Origin: Planctomycetota bacterium
GTDB taxonomy: Bacteria > Planctomycetota > Phycisphaerae > Sedimentisphaerales > Anaerobacaceae
Assembly (NCBI GenBank): GCA_025459125.1
Contig: JALORE010000022.1
Span: 1-49,974 of the forward strand
DNA length: 49,974 nucleotides
Direction of reading: 5' to 3'
Positions 41,487-49,974 of this stretch are shown one piece after another. The translations under genes and the position numbers were made by a program. How positions within the stretch are numbered: position 1 is the stretch's first letter; each line of letters begins with the position of its first letter. The notes below the pieces were generated by a model. It was not told the origin of the DNA. It worked only from the letters and a program-made list of their open reading frames with translations, and ran no database searches.

Positions 41487-42770
41487 ATGTCGCCCATCCG
41501 ACAGGTCATTCCGTCGGCACTCGTGGTCATTCTGGTGAGCCTGGTCGCCACGGTCACCTCAGGCCAGCAGGCCAACTACGACGAGACGAAGGTCCCGGCG
41601 TACACGCTGCCCGACCCGCTCATCTGCGCCGACGGCACGGCGGTCAAGGATGCCCAAACCTGGCGTCAGAAGCGCCGGCCCGAGATCCTCAAGCTGTTCG
41701 AGGAGCACGTCTACGGCAAGGCGCCCGGCCGGCCCGAGTCCATGACCTTCATGACCACCTCCGTCAATAAGGACGCCCTCGGCGGCCTGGCGACGCGCAA
41801 GGAAGTGACGGTCTACTTCACCGGCCGCCAGCAGGACCCCAATATGAGCATCCTGATCTACCTGCCGAACAATGTTTCCAAGCCGGTCCGGCTCTTTGTC
41901 GGCCTGAATTTCGGCGGCAACCACGCCATCCACAGCGATCCCGGCATCACCCTGGGCAGGATCTGGGCGCGCGGCAACAAGGAGAAAAGCAGCCGCGCTA
42001 CCGAGAAGTCGAGAGGCAGCGGCGCCGACGCCTGGCCGGTCGAGCGGATCCTCGCTCGCGGCTACGGCCTGGCGACCATCTACTACTGCGATATCGATCC
42101 TGACTTCGACGACGGCTTCAAAAACGGCGTCCACCCGCTCTTCTACAAAAATGGGCAGGACAAGCCTGCCGCCAACGAATGGGGTTCCATCGCCGCCTGG
42201 GCGTGGGGTCTGAGCCGAGCGCTGGACTACTTCCAGACCGATGCGGACATCGACGCCAAGAAGGTGGCGGTCATGGGCCACTCCCGGCTCGGCAAGACCG
42301 CCCTGTGGGCGGGGGCAACCGATGAGCGGTTCGCCCTGGTGATCTCCAACGACTCCGGCTGCGGCGGGGCCGCCCTGTCGCGCCGCTGCTTCGGCGAGAC
42401 CGTCGCGGCGATCAACAAGTCCTTCCCCCACTGGTTCTGCGACAACTTCAATGAGTACAACGGCAAGGAAGCAGACCTGCCGGTCGACCAGCACATGCTG
42501 GTCGGCCTGATCGCCCCGCGGCCGGTCTATGTCGCCAGTGCCGAGGAGGACAAGTGGGCCGACCCGCGCGGCGAGTTCCTCTCCGCCAAGCACGCCGGAG
42601 GCGTCTACAAGCTGCTCGGCGCAATTCCCCTGCCGGCCGAGGACATGCCCCCCGTCGGCCAGGCGGCCATGGGCACCGTCGCCTACCACATCCGCCCCGG
42701 CAAACACGCCGTCACCGACTACGACTGGGACCGCTACATGGACCTGGCGGACAAGCACTTCAAGAAGTGA
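41487..42770 (+). CDS. Secreted CE15-like glucuronoyl esterase
   Basis: 427 residues with signal peptide ([14 protein letters not shown]). [20 protein letters not shown] contains the G-x-S-R-x-G-K nucleophile motif of the CE15 family (Ser in an alpha/beta hydrolase), [12 protein letters not shown] follows, and [22 protein letters not shown] supplies the catalytic His near the C-terminus. CE15 enzymes cleave ester links between 4-O-methylglucuronoyl side chains of xylan and lignin. AGGAGG six bases upstream sets the ATG. It heads a run with a broken lipoprotein and two epimerases, which suggests xylan or related hemicellulose processing in the periplasm. Confidence 0.86.
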   Translation: MSPIRQVIPSALVVILVSLVATVTSGQQANYDETKVPAYTLPDPLICADGTAVKDAQTWRQKRRPEILKLFEEHVYGKAPGRPESMTFMTTSVNKDALGGLATRKEVTVYFTGRQQDPNMSILIYLPNNVSKPVRLFVGLNFGGNHAIHSDPGITLGRIWARGNKEKSSRATEKSRGSGADAWPVERILARGYGLATIYYCDIDPDFDDGFKNGVHPLFYKNGQDKPAANEWGSIAAWAWGLSRALDYFQTDADIDAKKVAVMGHSRLGKTALWAGATDERFALVISNDSGCGGAALSRRCFGETVAAINKSFPHWFCDNFNEYNGKEADLPVDQHMLVGLIAPRPVYVASAEEDKWADPRGEFLSAKHAGGVYKLLGAIPLPAEDMPPVGQAAMGTVAYHIRPGKHAVTDYDWDRYMDLADKHFKK

Positions 42771-42794
42771 CACGCGGCGTCGGAGGGAGAACGC

Positions 42795-43551
42795 ATGAAG
42801 AAGGGAACATTGCCTGTTGTTGTTCTGGTGGTGGGCACATTGAGCATTGCAGGCTGCGACAACAGCCAGCCATCAGACAGTAACCATGTCGATGGTCTTC
42901 TATGACGAGAAGGGCGCTCCTTCCAAGTACACCACAGCGCTTTCGGAAACAGAATTTGGGCGGATCGTAAACGTGGTCAGCGCACGCGCAAAGACGGCAG
43001 TCTGGTTCCTCCGTGCCCAACCGTCTTTCTTGGAGGAACACGGCCCGGTGATCGTCTATCTCGTTCCCCAGAAGCAGACGCCGCGAATCCGCGTCGGCAA
43101 TGCGTACGTCGCTTGGTTGACCCGGGGTGAAGTGGTGCTTCATCCACGGTCACCATTTGTATACACGCAGGTCTCTCAGTGGGGTCACCCGTTCACAGGG
43201 GAACTGACCCTCCCGTCAGTCAGAGACCTCCCATTCACGTTGCACACTGGTTCTGGTTCTGCCTCGAAAGAGCTTGCACAGATACCCGAGGAAGAGGTGA
43301 TCCGAATTGCGGATTCCGTCCGCGAACCGTCGAGCTACGAAGGTCTTTCACTTCCACGCAGACCGACCTGGGACAGAATGGCACGTGAGACCCTGGAATT
43401 GCCGATCCTCAAAATGTACAGGCAAGGCAACAAGATTCACGTCCGCCTTGGGTTTCAGCTCGACGGCACGTGGGGCCACGGTCGAGAGGTTGCGCTGGAG
43501 GGCACATCGACCGGCTACAAGATCGTGGATTGGGATGAGTGGATATCATGA
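42795..43551 (+). pseudogene. Lipoprotein of unknown function, frameshifted after the signal peptide
   Basis: A strong GGAGGGAG precedes the ATG at 42795, and the first 36 codons read KKGTLPVVVLVVGTLSIAGC, a lipoprotein signal with lipobox I-A-G-C, then stop at 42903-42905. The body, starting about 42880 in the next frame with VTMSMVFYDEKGAPSKY, is a plausible 210-residue beta-rich protein ending at 43551 (EWIS). A single-base shift between about 42850 and 42890 would fuse signal and body. The body alone has only weak internal starts (ATG at 42889 or 42895) and no ribosome-binding site. Either a recent pseudogene or a sequencing or assembly error. Its stop overlaps the upstream region of the next gene. 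Confidence 0.65.
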
Positions 43552-43583
43552 GCCAGTCTGCAAGATCGATGAAAGGGCTTGCT

Positions 43584-44891
43584 ATGATGAGCAGATCAGC
43601 TATTCACGGTGTCCGCGTGCCTACTCTGCTCGCGCTGTTCGGCATTTCGGTGGTTCACGCGGCGCAACCGGCCAGGATCGCCGATACGTATGTGCCGCGG
43701 CTGGAGAAGATCCTCACGACCAATATCGTGCCGTTCTGGTATGACAAGAGCCTCGACCGTACCAATGGCGGGTACACCATCAGCTTCGATGCCCAGGGGA
43801 ACCTGAAGCAGCCGGTGACGAAGATGATCGTGACACAGGCGCGGCAGGTGTGGCTGTTCTCCCGGCTGGCCCGGGCGGGGTACGAGCCACAGAAGTACCT
43901 GGAAGCCGCGGAGCATGGGTACCGATTCCTGCGGGAGAAGATGTGGGATTCCGCGAACGGCGGCTTCTACTGGGAGGTCGATGTCACCGGCAACCAGAAG
44001 CTCAAGCCCGACAAGCATCTTTATGGCCAGGCCTTCGGGCTCTACGCGATCTCGGAGTACTACCTGGCGGGCGGCAAGCAGGAGGTCCTGGATTTCGCGG
44101 TGCAGCTCTTCCACCTGCTCGACGAGAAGTCCCATGACAAGCTCGACGGCGGCTACCTGGAGTCCTTCAACCCGGACTGGACGCCCTCCCCGGCCGGGCA
44201 GAGCTCGTACATGGGAGCACCCGCCGGGCTGAAGCTGATGAACACGCACCTGCACCTGCTCGAAGCCATGACGACCTTCTACCGGGCGAGCCATCTGCCG
44301 CTCGCGCGGGAACGGCTGTTGGAACTGATCAACATCGAGAGCAACACGGTCGTGCGCAAAACCATCGGCGCCTGCACGGATAAATACGATGCGGACTGGA
44401 CGGCCCGGCTCGACAACGGCTACGACCTGGTTTCGTACGGGCACGACATCGAGAACATCTGGCTGCTCATGGACGCCTGCGACGCCGCGGGCGTGTCGAA
44501 CTCGCCCTTCCTGGACCTGTACCGGACGCTCTTCGAGTACGCCCTGAAGTACGGCTACGATGAGCGCAACGGCGGGTTCTTCTACACCGGGCGTTTCAAT
44601 ACCGCGGCGGCTGACCGCAGCAAGTCCTGGTGGGTCCAGGCCGAAGCGATTGTCAGCTCCCTGCACATGTATGAGTACACGCAAGACCCCAAGTACCTGC
44701 CGGTCTTCGAGAACGTCTTTCGTTTCATCGAGACCAAGATGGTGGACTGGACGGTCGGCGAATGGCATGCGACCATCACCGCCCAGGGACAGGCCCAGGG
44801 CGACAAGGGCAGCATCTGGAAGGCCGGCTACCACAACGGCCGTGCCATGATCGAGTGCATCGAAATGTTGAAACGATGGGGACAACCATGA
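43584..44891 (+). CDS. Exported AGE-family (N-acylglucosamine/cellobiose 2-epimerase-like) protein, copy 1
   Basis: 435 residues. A hydrophobic N-terminus (VPTLLALFGISVVHAA) is a signal peptide. The (alpha/alpha)6-barrel motifs of the AGE superfamily are all visible: LYGQAFGLYAISEYY (catalytic His region), MNTHLHLLEAMTTFYRA, SYGHDIENIWLL and WKAGYHNGRAMIEC. Cellobiose 2-epimerase and renin-binding proteins are normally cytoplasmic, so export is unusual. The start at 43584 has AAAGGG seven bases upstream; upstream ATGs at 43548 and 43569 are possible. It overlaps the next gene by 4 bases (ATGA) and is 66% or so similar to it by eye. Confidence 0.85.
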   Translation: MMSRSAIHGVRVPTLLALFGISVVHAAQPARIADTYVPRLEKILTTNIVPFWYDKSLDRTNGGYTISFDAQGNLKQPVTKMIVTQARQVWLFSRLARAGYEPQKYLEAAEHGYRFLREKMWDSANGGFYWEVDVTGNQKLKPDKHLYGQAFGLYAISEYYLAGGKQEVLDFAVQLFHLLDEKSHDKLDGGYLESFNPDWTPSPAGQSSYMGAPAGLKLMNTHLHLLEAMTTFYRASHLPLARERLLELINIESNTVVRKTIGACTDKYDADWTARLDNGYDLVSYGHDIENIWLLMDACDAAGVSNSPFLDLYRTLFEYALKYGYDERNGGFFYTGRFNTAAADRSKSWWVQAEAIVSSLHMYEYTQDPKYLPVFENVFRFIETKMVDWTVGEWHATITAQGQAQGDKGSIWKAGYHNGRAMIECIEMLKRWGQP

Positions 44892-46198
44892 GAAGGCATG
44901 CAGTGGTTTGCGTCCTGGGGCTGTCGGCATTGTTGGCTCTCGGTGACGCCGCGTGGGCGCAGGCTGTGCCCGACCCTAGGCCGCAGTTTGCCCAGAAATA
45001 CACGCCCAGGCTCCAGAAGATCCTCACGGAGAACATTGTGCCGTTCTGGTTCGAGAAGAGCTTCGACCGGGACAATGGCGGCTACACGATCAGTTTCGAC
45101 GCCCAGGGTAAGCTCAGAGAGCCGGTGACGAAGATGATCGTGACCCAGGCCCGACAGGTATGGCTGTTCTCTCGGCTGGCCCGCGCGGGTTACGAGCCCC
45201 GCCGGCACCTGCAGGCCGCCGAGCTCGGCTACCGGTTCCTGCTCGACAAGATGTGGGACCACGCCCACAGCGGTTTCTACTGGGAGGTCGATGCGACCGG
45301 CGACCGGAAGCTCAAACCCAACAAGCACCTCTACGGTCAGTCGTTCGGGCTGTACGCCCTGTCGGAATACGCCCAGGCCAGCGGCCGCAAGGATGTCCTG
45401 ACCTTCGCGACCAAGTTCTTCAACCTGCTCGAAGCCCGGGCCCACGATGCCACGTACGGCGGCTACCGGGAGTCCTTCGCACCCGACTGGACCCCCCTGC
45501 CCGACGACGAGCCTTCGTACATGGGGGCGCCCTCGAGCCTGAAGCTGATGAACACGCACCTGCACCTGCTGGAAGCGGTCACCACCTTCTACCGGGCGAG
45601 CAAGCAGCCCCTGGCGCGGGCGCGGCTGCTGGAATTGATCGATATCGAGAGCAACGCCGTGGTGCGAAAGAGCCTCGGGGCCTGCACGGACAAGTTCGAG
45701 CGGGACTGGACGCCGCGGCTCGACCGCGACTATGCCCGCGTCTCCTACGGCCACGACATCGAGAATATCTGGCTGCTCATCGACGCCTGTGATGCGGCCG
45801 GCGTATCGAATTACCCGTTCCTCGACCTCTACCGAACCCTGTTCGCATATTCGCTCAAGTATGGCTACGACGAGGCCAACGGCGGCTTCTATTACACGGG
45901 CGCCTTCAACGCCCCGGCCGACGATCGCAGCAAGTCCTGGTGGGTGCAGGCCGAGGTTATCGTCAGCGCGCTGCGCATGTACGAGTACACGAAAGACCCG
46001 AAATTCCTGGCGGTCTTCGAGAAGACATTCGAGCTGATCGACACGAAGATGGTGGACTGGCAGACCGGCGAGTGGCACGGGACCATTACCGCCGACGGTC
46101 AACCGCGGGGCGACAAGGCCAATCCGTGGAAAGCCGGCTATCACAATGGCCGTGCCATGATCGAGTGCCTGGAGATCCTCAAGAGGTGGAAACAATAG
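44888..46198 (+). CDS. Exported AGE-family epimerase-like protein, copy 2 (tandem paralogue)
   Basis: 436 residues with signal peptide (VVCVLGLSALLALGDAAWAQ). It carries the same barrel motifs as copy 1: LYGQSFGLYALSEYAQ, MNTHLHLLEAVTTFYRA, SYGHDIENIWLLIDACDAAG and WKAGYHNGRAMIECLE, with all putative catalytic histidines kept. The ATG overlaps the stop of copy 1 in ATGA, so the two are translated in coupled fashion. Most differences from copy 1 are scattered, as expected of an older duplication rather than a very recent one. The pair may act on two related glycans or as a heteromer. Confidence 0.86.
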   Translation: MRRHAVVCVLGLSALLALGDAAWAQAVPDPRPQFAQKYTPRLQKILTENIVPFWFEKSFDRDNGGYTISFDAQGKLREPVTKMIVTQARQVWLFSRLARAGYEPRRHLQAAELGYRFLLDKMWDHAHSGFYWEVDATGDRKLKPNKHLYGQSFGLYALSEYAQASGRKDVLTFATKFFNLLEARAHDATYGGYRESFAPDWTPLPDDEPSYMGAPSSLKLMNTHLHLLEAVTTFYRASKQPLARARLLELIDIESNAVVRKSLGACTDKFERDWTPRLDRDYARVSYGHDIENIWLLIDACDAAGVSNYPFLDLYRTLFAYSLKYGYDEANGGFYYTGAFNAPADDRSKSWWVQAEVIVSALRMYEYTKDPKFLAVFEKTFELIDTKMVDWQTGEWHGTITADGQPRGDKANPWKAGYHNGRAMIECLEILKRWKQ

Positions 46199-46231
46199 CC
46201 CGCGAGGCGAGATAGGGAAAGGAGCGCAACC

Positions 46232-46657
46232 ATGTCCGAGTTGAAGGAGCAGATCGTAAAGGCCCTGCAGCAGCCGCAATTGGCCGGCTTGGCCACGATC
46301 ACACAGGACGGCAAGCCCTGGGTCCGGTACGTCATGGTGGTCATGGACCCGGACATGACGCTGCGCTGCGCCACGTTTGTCAACGCCCGCAAAGTCAAGC
46401 AGATCCAGAAGAATCCCGAGGTCCACGTGACCTGCGGCGTCACGGATCCACAGAAGATGGCCCCCTACTTCCAAATCCAGGGCCGGGCCACCCTGAACAC
46501 CAGTCGGGAGGCCCGGCACGGCTTCTGGAGCGAGATGCTGGCGCCGATCTTCAGCGGCCCGGACGATCCGAACTACGCCGTGATCGAGATCATGCCTTAC
46601 TACATCGAATGCTGGTCGCCGGGCGTCCACAAGCCGGAGGTCTGGAAGGCCGAGTGA
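46232..46657 (+). CDS. Pyridoxamine 5'-phosphate oxidase-like (general stress protein 26-type)
   Basis: 141 residues. LATITQDGKPWVRYVMVVMD and FVNARKVKQIQKNPEVHVTC are the FMN-binding split-barrel blocks of the PPOX-like family. WSEMLAPIFSGPDDPNYAVIEIMPYYIECW matches the C-terminal half of general stress protein 26-type members (PF16242). Such small proteins bind a flavin or related cofactor and have poorly defined substrates. AAAGGAG precedes the ATG at 46232. It follows the epimerase gene by 33 bases. Confidence 0.85.
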   Translation: MSELKEQIVKALQQPQLAGLATITQDGKPWVRYVMVVMDPDMTLRCATFVNARKVKQIQKNPEVHVTCGVTDPQKMAPYFQIQGRATLNTSREARHGFWSEMLAPIFSGPDDPNYAVIEIMPYYIECWSPGVHKPEVWKAE

Positions 46658-46682
46658 CGCGCGCGTCGGAAAGGACAATCCC

Positions 46683-46976
46683 ATGGTTAACGGAGCACAG
46701 GCCGGTGCCGTGGCGGCGGTCGCCGAAGCGAGTATCGCCGAGGCGATCAAGGCCTCCGGCGCGATTGTCAGCGTGGAGCCCGCCGCGTTCGAGACCATTC
46801 TCAAGAAGGCCGAAGCGCCGCTGGTCGTCCATGCCCGCGGCGGTGTCTTCACCACCAAGTACCACTACCTCACCGCCTACAAAGGCCTGATCTTCTACAC
46901 GAGAACGCCGACTCCGTTGCTGTTATCACCCCAGGTCGAGCTGATTCACGCCCGCAAGATCTGGGTGCCGGATTGA
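46683..46976 (+). CDS. Small hypothetical protein
   Basis: 97 residues, MVNGAQAGAVAAVAEASIAE..., with no signal peptide. It contains ILKKAEAPLVVHARGGVFTTKYHYLTAYKGLIFYTRT, a beta-rich stretch of the kind seen in small uncharacterised proteins. GGAAAGGA precedes the ATG, and it lies 25 bases after the PPOX-like gene, probably on one transcript. I recognise no named family. Confidence 0.6.
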   Translation: MVNGAQAGAVAAVAEASIAEAIKASGAIVSVEPAAFETILKKAEAPLVVHARGGVFTTKYHYLTAYKGLIFYTRTPTPLLLSPQVELIHARKIWVPD

Positions 46977-47024
46977 TGGATGCGACATGGTCCGGAGCTT
47001 GCAGGTCTCGCCTCGTCCATTGGC

Positions 47025-47048
47025 AGGGGCGGATGATTATTCGCCCCT
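47025..47048. repeat. AGGGGCGGAT...TTCGCCCCT palindrome
   Basis: AGGGGCGGA (47025-47033) pairs with TTCGCCCCT (47040-47048) with one G-U pair around GATTA-like DNA. The motif GTAGGGGCGAATxATCATTCGCCCCT is, from memory, another repeat recurring in many genomes. It lies in the gap between convergent genes. Confidence 0.65.
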
Positions 47049-47109
47049 ACGGAGTTGACAAGGCTTGGAACGGCCTGAAGGTTGGACTCCCAGCATCGAA
47101 GCCGCAGCG

Positions 47110-48096
47110 TTATTCGATCCGCTTGCGGTAGAGGCGGGTTTGCAGGGTGTTCTGCCAAGCGGTCCAGTTGGACTCGCTCAGCTCTTCGGCGATGGCCGAG
47201 GTGACCTGGTTCATCTTGGCGTCGAGGTCGTCGATGTAGTAGACCATGAAGGCCTCGGCCGTGGCGGGCAGCTTCGGCGAGCCGAACTCGTAGGCGCCGT
47301 GGTGCGACAGGATGATATGACTGATGGCATCGACGACCTCCGGGCTGATCGCCGTGCCCTGGGCGCGGAGGGCCTCTGCCTTGCGATGGATCATCAGCAG
47401 GCTCTTGCTGATGTGCCCGATCAACTGGCCGGAATCCGTGTACGAGAAGGCCATGTCGTAGGCCAGCTCTTCGGTCTTGCCCATATCGTGGAGGAAGACG
47501 CCGGCCAGGACTAGGTCCGCCTGCACCTGCGGGTACAGCGGCAGGATGGTCTTGGCGACGCGGAGCATGCCGTGGGTATGTTCCAGGAGCCCGCCGATGC
47601 AGTCGTGGTGCATCTTCATCCCGCCCGGGGCGGTGCAAAAGCTCTTCATCAACGCCTCGTCCGCCAGGAAGGCGCCCGTTAAGGCCGCCAATTGCGGATG
47701 CTTGATCGTGCCAACGATCTCCTTCACCTCCTTGAACATCTGGCCGCAATCCTTCGAGGTGCGGGCCAGGTAGTCCTCGACCTTGACCTTGCCCGGGTCG
47801 ATGGCGGCGATGTTGTTGACGACGATCTGCAGGTTGTTCTGGTACAGCTCGCTACGGCCCTGGACGTGCACGAACCCCGGCTTGGGCAGCGACTTGTAGA
47901 CGATTTCCGACGCCTGCCACATCCGCCCGTTCAACTGCCCCGTGCGGTCGCACAGGAACATGGCGATATAAAGGTCCCCGCGCGAGGTGCTGCGCAGAAT
48001 CGGCTCACGCACCACATAGATTGCGTTGATCGTCTCCCCCGCCGCGATCTGGTTGATGAACTTGTGTGCCGGTGGTTGTGCCTGTGCATGCGCCAT
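47110..48096 (-). CDS. YhaM-like 3'-5' exoribonuclease (OB fold plus HD domain)
   Basis: 328 residues, close to YhaM (about 314). The N-terminal OB fold includes NAIYVVREPILRSTSRGDLY and FLCDRTGQLNGRMW. The HD domain has HHDCIGGLLEHTHGMLRVA (H and D of the metal-binding motif), GVFLHDMGKTEEL and ILSHHGAYEFGSPKLP. The family degrades RNA and single-stranded DNA from the 3' end. The ATG at 48096 has GGAG six bases upstream; an adjacent ATG at 48099 is nearly as good. Confidence 0.9.
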   Translation of the reverse strand: MAHAQAQPPAHKFINQIAAGETINAIYVVREPILRSTSRGDLYIAMFLCDRTGQLNGRMWQASEIVYKSLPKPGFVHVQGRSELYQNNLQIVVNNIAAIDPGKVKVEDYLARTSKDCGQMFKEVKEIVGTIKHPQLAALTGAFLADEALMKSFCTAPGGMKMHHDCIGGLLEHTHGMLRVAKTILPLYPQVQADLVLAGVFLHDMGKTEELAYDMAFSYTDSGQLIGHISKSLLMIHRKAEALRAQGTAISPEVVDAISHIILSHHGAYEFGSPKLPATAEAFMVYYIDDLDAKMNQVTSAIAEELSESNWTAWQNTLQTRLYRKRIE

Positions 48097-48327
48097 CATG
48101 AACTCCGTACTCAGTGTTACCTCTTCGAAACCGGGGGCCATCTTAATGGCTCGACCGTCCGCTGGCAAGCAGCGATTGCGCAAAAGAACCTGCGGTGCAA
48201 CGCCACGTCCGCACCGATCCCGGTACGACGCAGCCGAAGCGCACAGCACCATTTCGCCCCGAGCCACGAAGGTGCCCCAACCACGAGGTGAAAGGGGCTT
48301 GTCGCTTTTTTGCGGCCCGAGGTTCAA

Positions 48328-48356
48328 CTGCCGGGCGGATTGTGCCGAAATATGAT
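48328..48356 (+). promoter_or_regulatory. Predicted promoter of the PilZ gene
   Basis: CTGCCG (48328-48333), 17 bases, TATGAT (48351-48356). The predicted start, near 48363, is about 18 bases before the ATG at 48381. Confidence 0.4.
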
Positions 48357-48380
48357 TAGAAAGGACTATGGGGATCGTCT

Positions 48381-48755
48381 ATGGAACATAGTGCTGAAAA
48401 CCGACAAGAACGGCGCCTGCCCTACCGCTGGCCAATCTGGTTCGGCGAGGACCTCACCAAGGCCGTGTTTCTCGGACTCATGGAGGACATCTCCAGCGGC
48501 GGGATCGCCTTCACGCACACCGCCGACTCCGGCCGGCTCAAGGAAGGCGCGCGGCTGACGGTCCGATTCAGCGTTCCGCGTTTCCTCAGCGACGATCCGC
48601 AGACCATGGTAGGTATGACACGGACCGGTGTGGTCCGCTGGACCACCCCTCTCGGCGGCGGCACATACCGGGTCGGCGTACAGTTCGATGTGCCCCTTTC
48701 TCTCAAGCCGGCGGAAGAAGCCACCCTGCCCAGCTTCTGTCGCGAGCCGCAATAG
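48381..48755 (+). CDS. Single-domain PilZ protein
   Basis: 124 residues. RQERRLPYRWPIWF contains the R-x3-R motif and DISSGGIAF the D/N-x-S-x-x-G motif that together bind cyclic di-GMP in PilZ domains. The remaining beta strands (GARLTVRFSVP, YRVGVQFDVPL) complete the barrel. It is probably a stand-alone receptor or regulator for surface or motility functions. It lies between a divergent YhaM-like gene and a convergent unknown gene. Confidence 0.86.
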   Translation: MEHSAENRQERRLPYRWPIWFGEDLTKAVFLGLMEDISSGGIAFTHTADSGRLKEGARLTVRFSVPRFLSDDPQTMVGMTRTGVVRWTTPLGGGTYRVGVQFDVPLSLKPAEEATLPSFCREPQ

Positions 48756-48860
48756 CCGGCCGCCCTGGCGCCAGGTCCGCAACCGCCGCGCGGGAAGCCC
48801 GGGTTGGGAGTATGAGACTCCCGAGGGTCCGTCGCGAATCTCCGGCGCCGGCATTCGAAT

Positions 48861-48879
48861 CTGAGATCTCAAATCTCAG
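48861..48879. repeat. CTGAGATCTCAAATCTCAG palindrome in the PilZ downstream spacer
   Basis: CTGAGAT (48861-48867) and ATCTCAG (48873-48879) form a 7-bp hairpin, and further copies of CTCAG/CTGAG-like words follow to about 48925. Also in the 48756-48997 spacer is GGGAGT/ACTCCC (48806-48822). No T-run or gene is seen. Confidence 0.5.
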
Positions 48880-48997
48880 ATGTCGATGCTCGAGTCTCAG
48901 ATTTCACGCTTCAGACTTCGCATGTCGCCGGTGTCGTATCGCCGAGGATGCAGGGCCCATGTGCCATGATTTCGTCGGCGACTCTCGTCATGGTGCG

Positions 48998-49681
48998 TCA
49001 CTCCGACTCTGTCTGCGCCACCGCATCGACCTGGATGAGACAGAATGCTCCTTCCCGGACGTCTTTCTCCGCCCAGGACTTCGATCGGTAGTAGGCAAGA
49101 TAGCGCTCGGCGTCCTCCGGGCGAGAGAAGAGCAGATGCTCGTTCAGCGACGAGAGTTCGCGGACCACCTCGGCGTAGTCCTCCCGGGCCGGCGGGTGCC
49201 ACTGGGGAATGAGGATGGTATCGGCAACGATGGAGTAAGCACCGCTCCAGCAGCCGATGTCGAAGCCAAGCGTCGCAGGACCAATGTGAAAGTCGTCACG
49301 GCGGACCTCGATGATCTCCCAATGAGTCGGGTTTTCGAGTCGGCCGAAGATGTCGCGGGCGTCGGCGAGGCGTTCAATCAGATTGTTGTCATAATCGTCG
49401 TCGCTCTTATCGATGATCTCGTCAAAGCGTGCCCGCGCCGGCTTCTCGCCCTGGAAATCGCAGCCGGCGAGCTCAAATAGCTCTACCACTCTGGTGGGCC
49501 CCGCTTCCAGAGGCTCTCGGGCCGTTCCGCGGTAGTTCTGCGGTCGAAAGGAGGCGAAAGCATGCTGCATTTCCCGGATCCTGTCCGCGTACTCGGCAAG
49601 AGTGGCTTGGGCTTTCTCCATCCTTGCCGAGAACGCCTCCGGCTTCAGGACAATCAAGTAGCCATGCGTCGCAGTCCTCAT
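48998..49681 (-). CDS. Hypothetical protein, unknown family
   Basis: 227 residues, MRTATHGYLIVLKPEAFSARMEK..., soluble and acidic. It has FELAGCDFQGEKPARARFDEI, EVRRDDFHIGPATLGFDIGC and YSIVADTILIPQWHPPAREDY, which look like a compact alpha/beta protein. I recognise no named family. The ATG at 49681 has no clear ribosome-binding site. It converges with the PilZ gene. Confidence 0.6.
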   Translation of the reverse strand: MRTATHGYLIVLKPEAFSARMEKAQATLAEYADRIREMQHAFASFRPQNYRGTAREPLEAGPTRVVELFELAGCDFQGEKPARARFDEIIDKSDDDYDNNLIERLADARDIFGRLENPTHWEIIEVRRDDFHIGPATLGFDIGCWSGAYSIVADTILIPQWHPPAREDYAEVVRELSSLNEHLLFSRPEDAERYLAYYRSKSWAEKDVREGAFCLIQVDAVAQTESE

Positions 49682-49942
49682 TTCATCGCACGCAGTTGTT
49701 CATCTTGTGTTCTCGGTTTCTTCTCGGGGCGTCCGCATTCCCACCGCTGCCAGTAGGGGAGCCTCTCCTGCTGACGGGGACGATTGTAGCACGCGTCGTC
49801 GCCGGGAGCGATGGGGAGGCACCCCCGCCGGACCCGCCTTCCCCAAGGCCTTCGGCCCCCCGCCACCGACACCACAAGCCGTCGCCGCGGCGCCGGGGGC
49901 AACTATCCCACTTCTGTGCTGTGGATTCGCGGGCCGGTCTGG

Positions 49943-49948
49943 TATAAT
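49943..49948 (+). promoter_or_regulatory. -10 box (TATAAT) near the right window edge
   Basis: A consensus TATAAT is followed by AGAGGCACG; only weak -35 candidates lie 16-18 bases upstream. The gene would lie outside the window. The remainder of 49682-49974 shows a GGCCTTCGGCC fragment and no gene. Confidence 0.4.
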
Positions 49949-49974
49949 AGAGGCACGTAACTTCGGCCGGCTTG

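Overview
The window reads as a chromosome segment from a Gram-negative, GC-rich bacterium of the Planctomycetota, most likely a Phycisphaerae or Sedimentisphaerales-like lineage. The inference rests on several traits: four Tat-exported Gfo/Idh/MocA proteins, a Tat-exported sulfatase, an H-X9-DG-type pseudopilin, DUF6807/PmoA and DUF4432 proteins, a lipid A acyltransferase, and intergenic spacers full of short palindromic elements. No taxonomic marker such as rRNA is present, so the placement is inference.

Layout. 1-309 is the tail of an IS4-like transposase. 509-3697 (+) holds two exported Gfo/Idh/MocA proteins and a small unknown protein. 3698-4145 is a stack of palindromic repeats, followed by a broken nucleoside hydrolase. 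5329-9332 (+) has a phospholipase B-like Ntn hydrolase, a sulfatase and an outer-membrane barrel. A lipid A-type acyltransferase (-) follows with a near-consensus promoter, then an unknown protein. 11523-21601 (+) is the centrepiece: a 1166-residue double-FAD lipoprotein followed by a probable sugar or polyol operon (xylose isomerase-like, PIG-L deacetylase, NagB-like, PfkB kinase, DUF4432 epimerase-like, mannitol dehydrogenase-like). 21608-25041 has a pseudopilin (-), an EamA transporter (+) and a Gfo protein (-). 25137-31943 (-) has a GH38-like enzyme, folD, fhs and a secreted coiled-coil protein. 32004-37356 (-) has a Gfo protein, a DUF6807 protein, a TIM-barrel isomerase, an AzgA-type purine permease and a lipoprotein MTA/SAH nucleosidase, with tRNA-Leu(UAG) upstream. 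38040-39750 (-) is xseB and xseA. 39916-46198 has a beta-helix protein (-), a CE15-like esterase, a frameshifted lipoprotein and two tandem exported AGE-family epimerases. 46232-49681 has a PPOX-like protein, an unknown, a YhaM-like HD nuclease (-), a PilZ protein and an unknown (-).

How it fits together. Most genes point to breakdown of plant or algal polysaccharide: sulfatase, glucuronoyl esterase, GH38-like enzyme, beta-helix protein, exported sugar epimerases and oxidoreductases at the cell envelope, and then cytoplasmic sugar conversion by the 15077-21601 operon. fhs and folD supply the folate C1 branch. The nucleosidase and permease pair looks like an adenine-scavenging unit.

The most unusual signal is not a gene but the population of inverted repeats in the spacers. 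There are several distinct families, some nested, some with matching changes in both arms. One copy supplies the xseA stop codon. Another sits in frame inside the mannitol dehydrogenase-like gene, flanked by a near-perfect 10-bp direct repeat.
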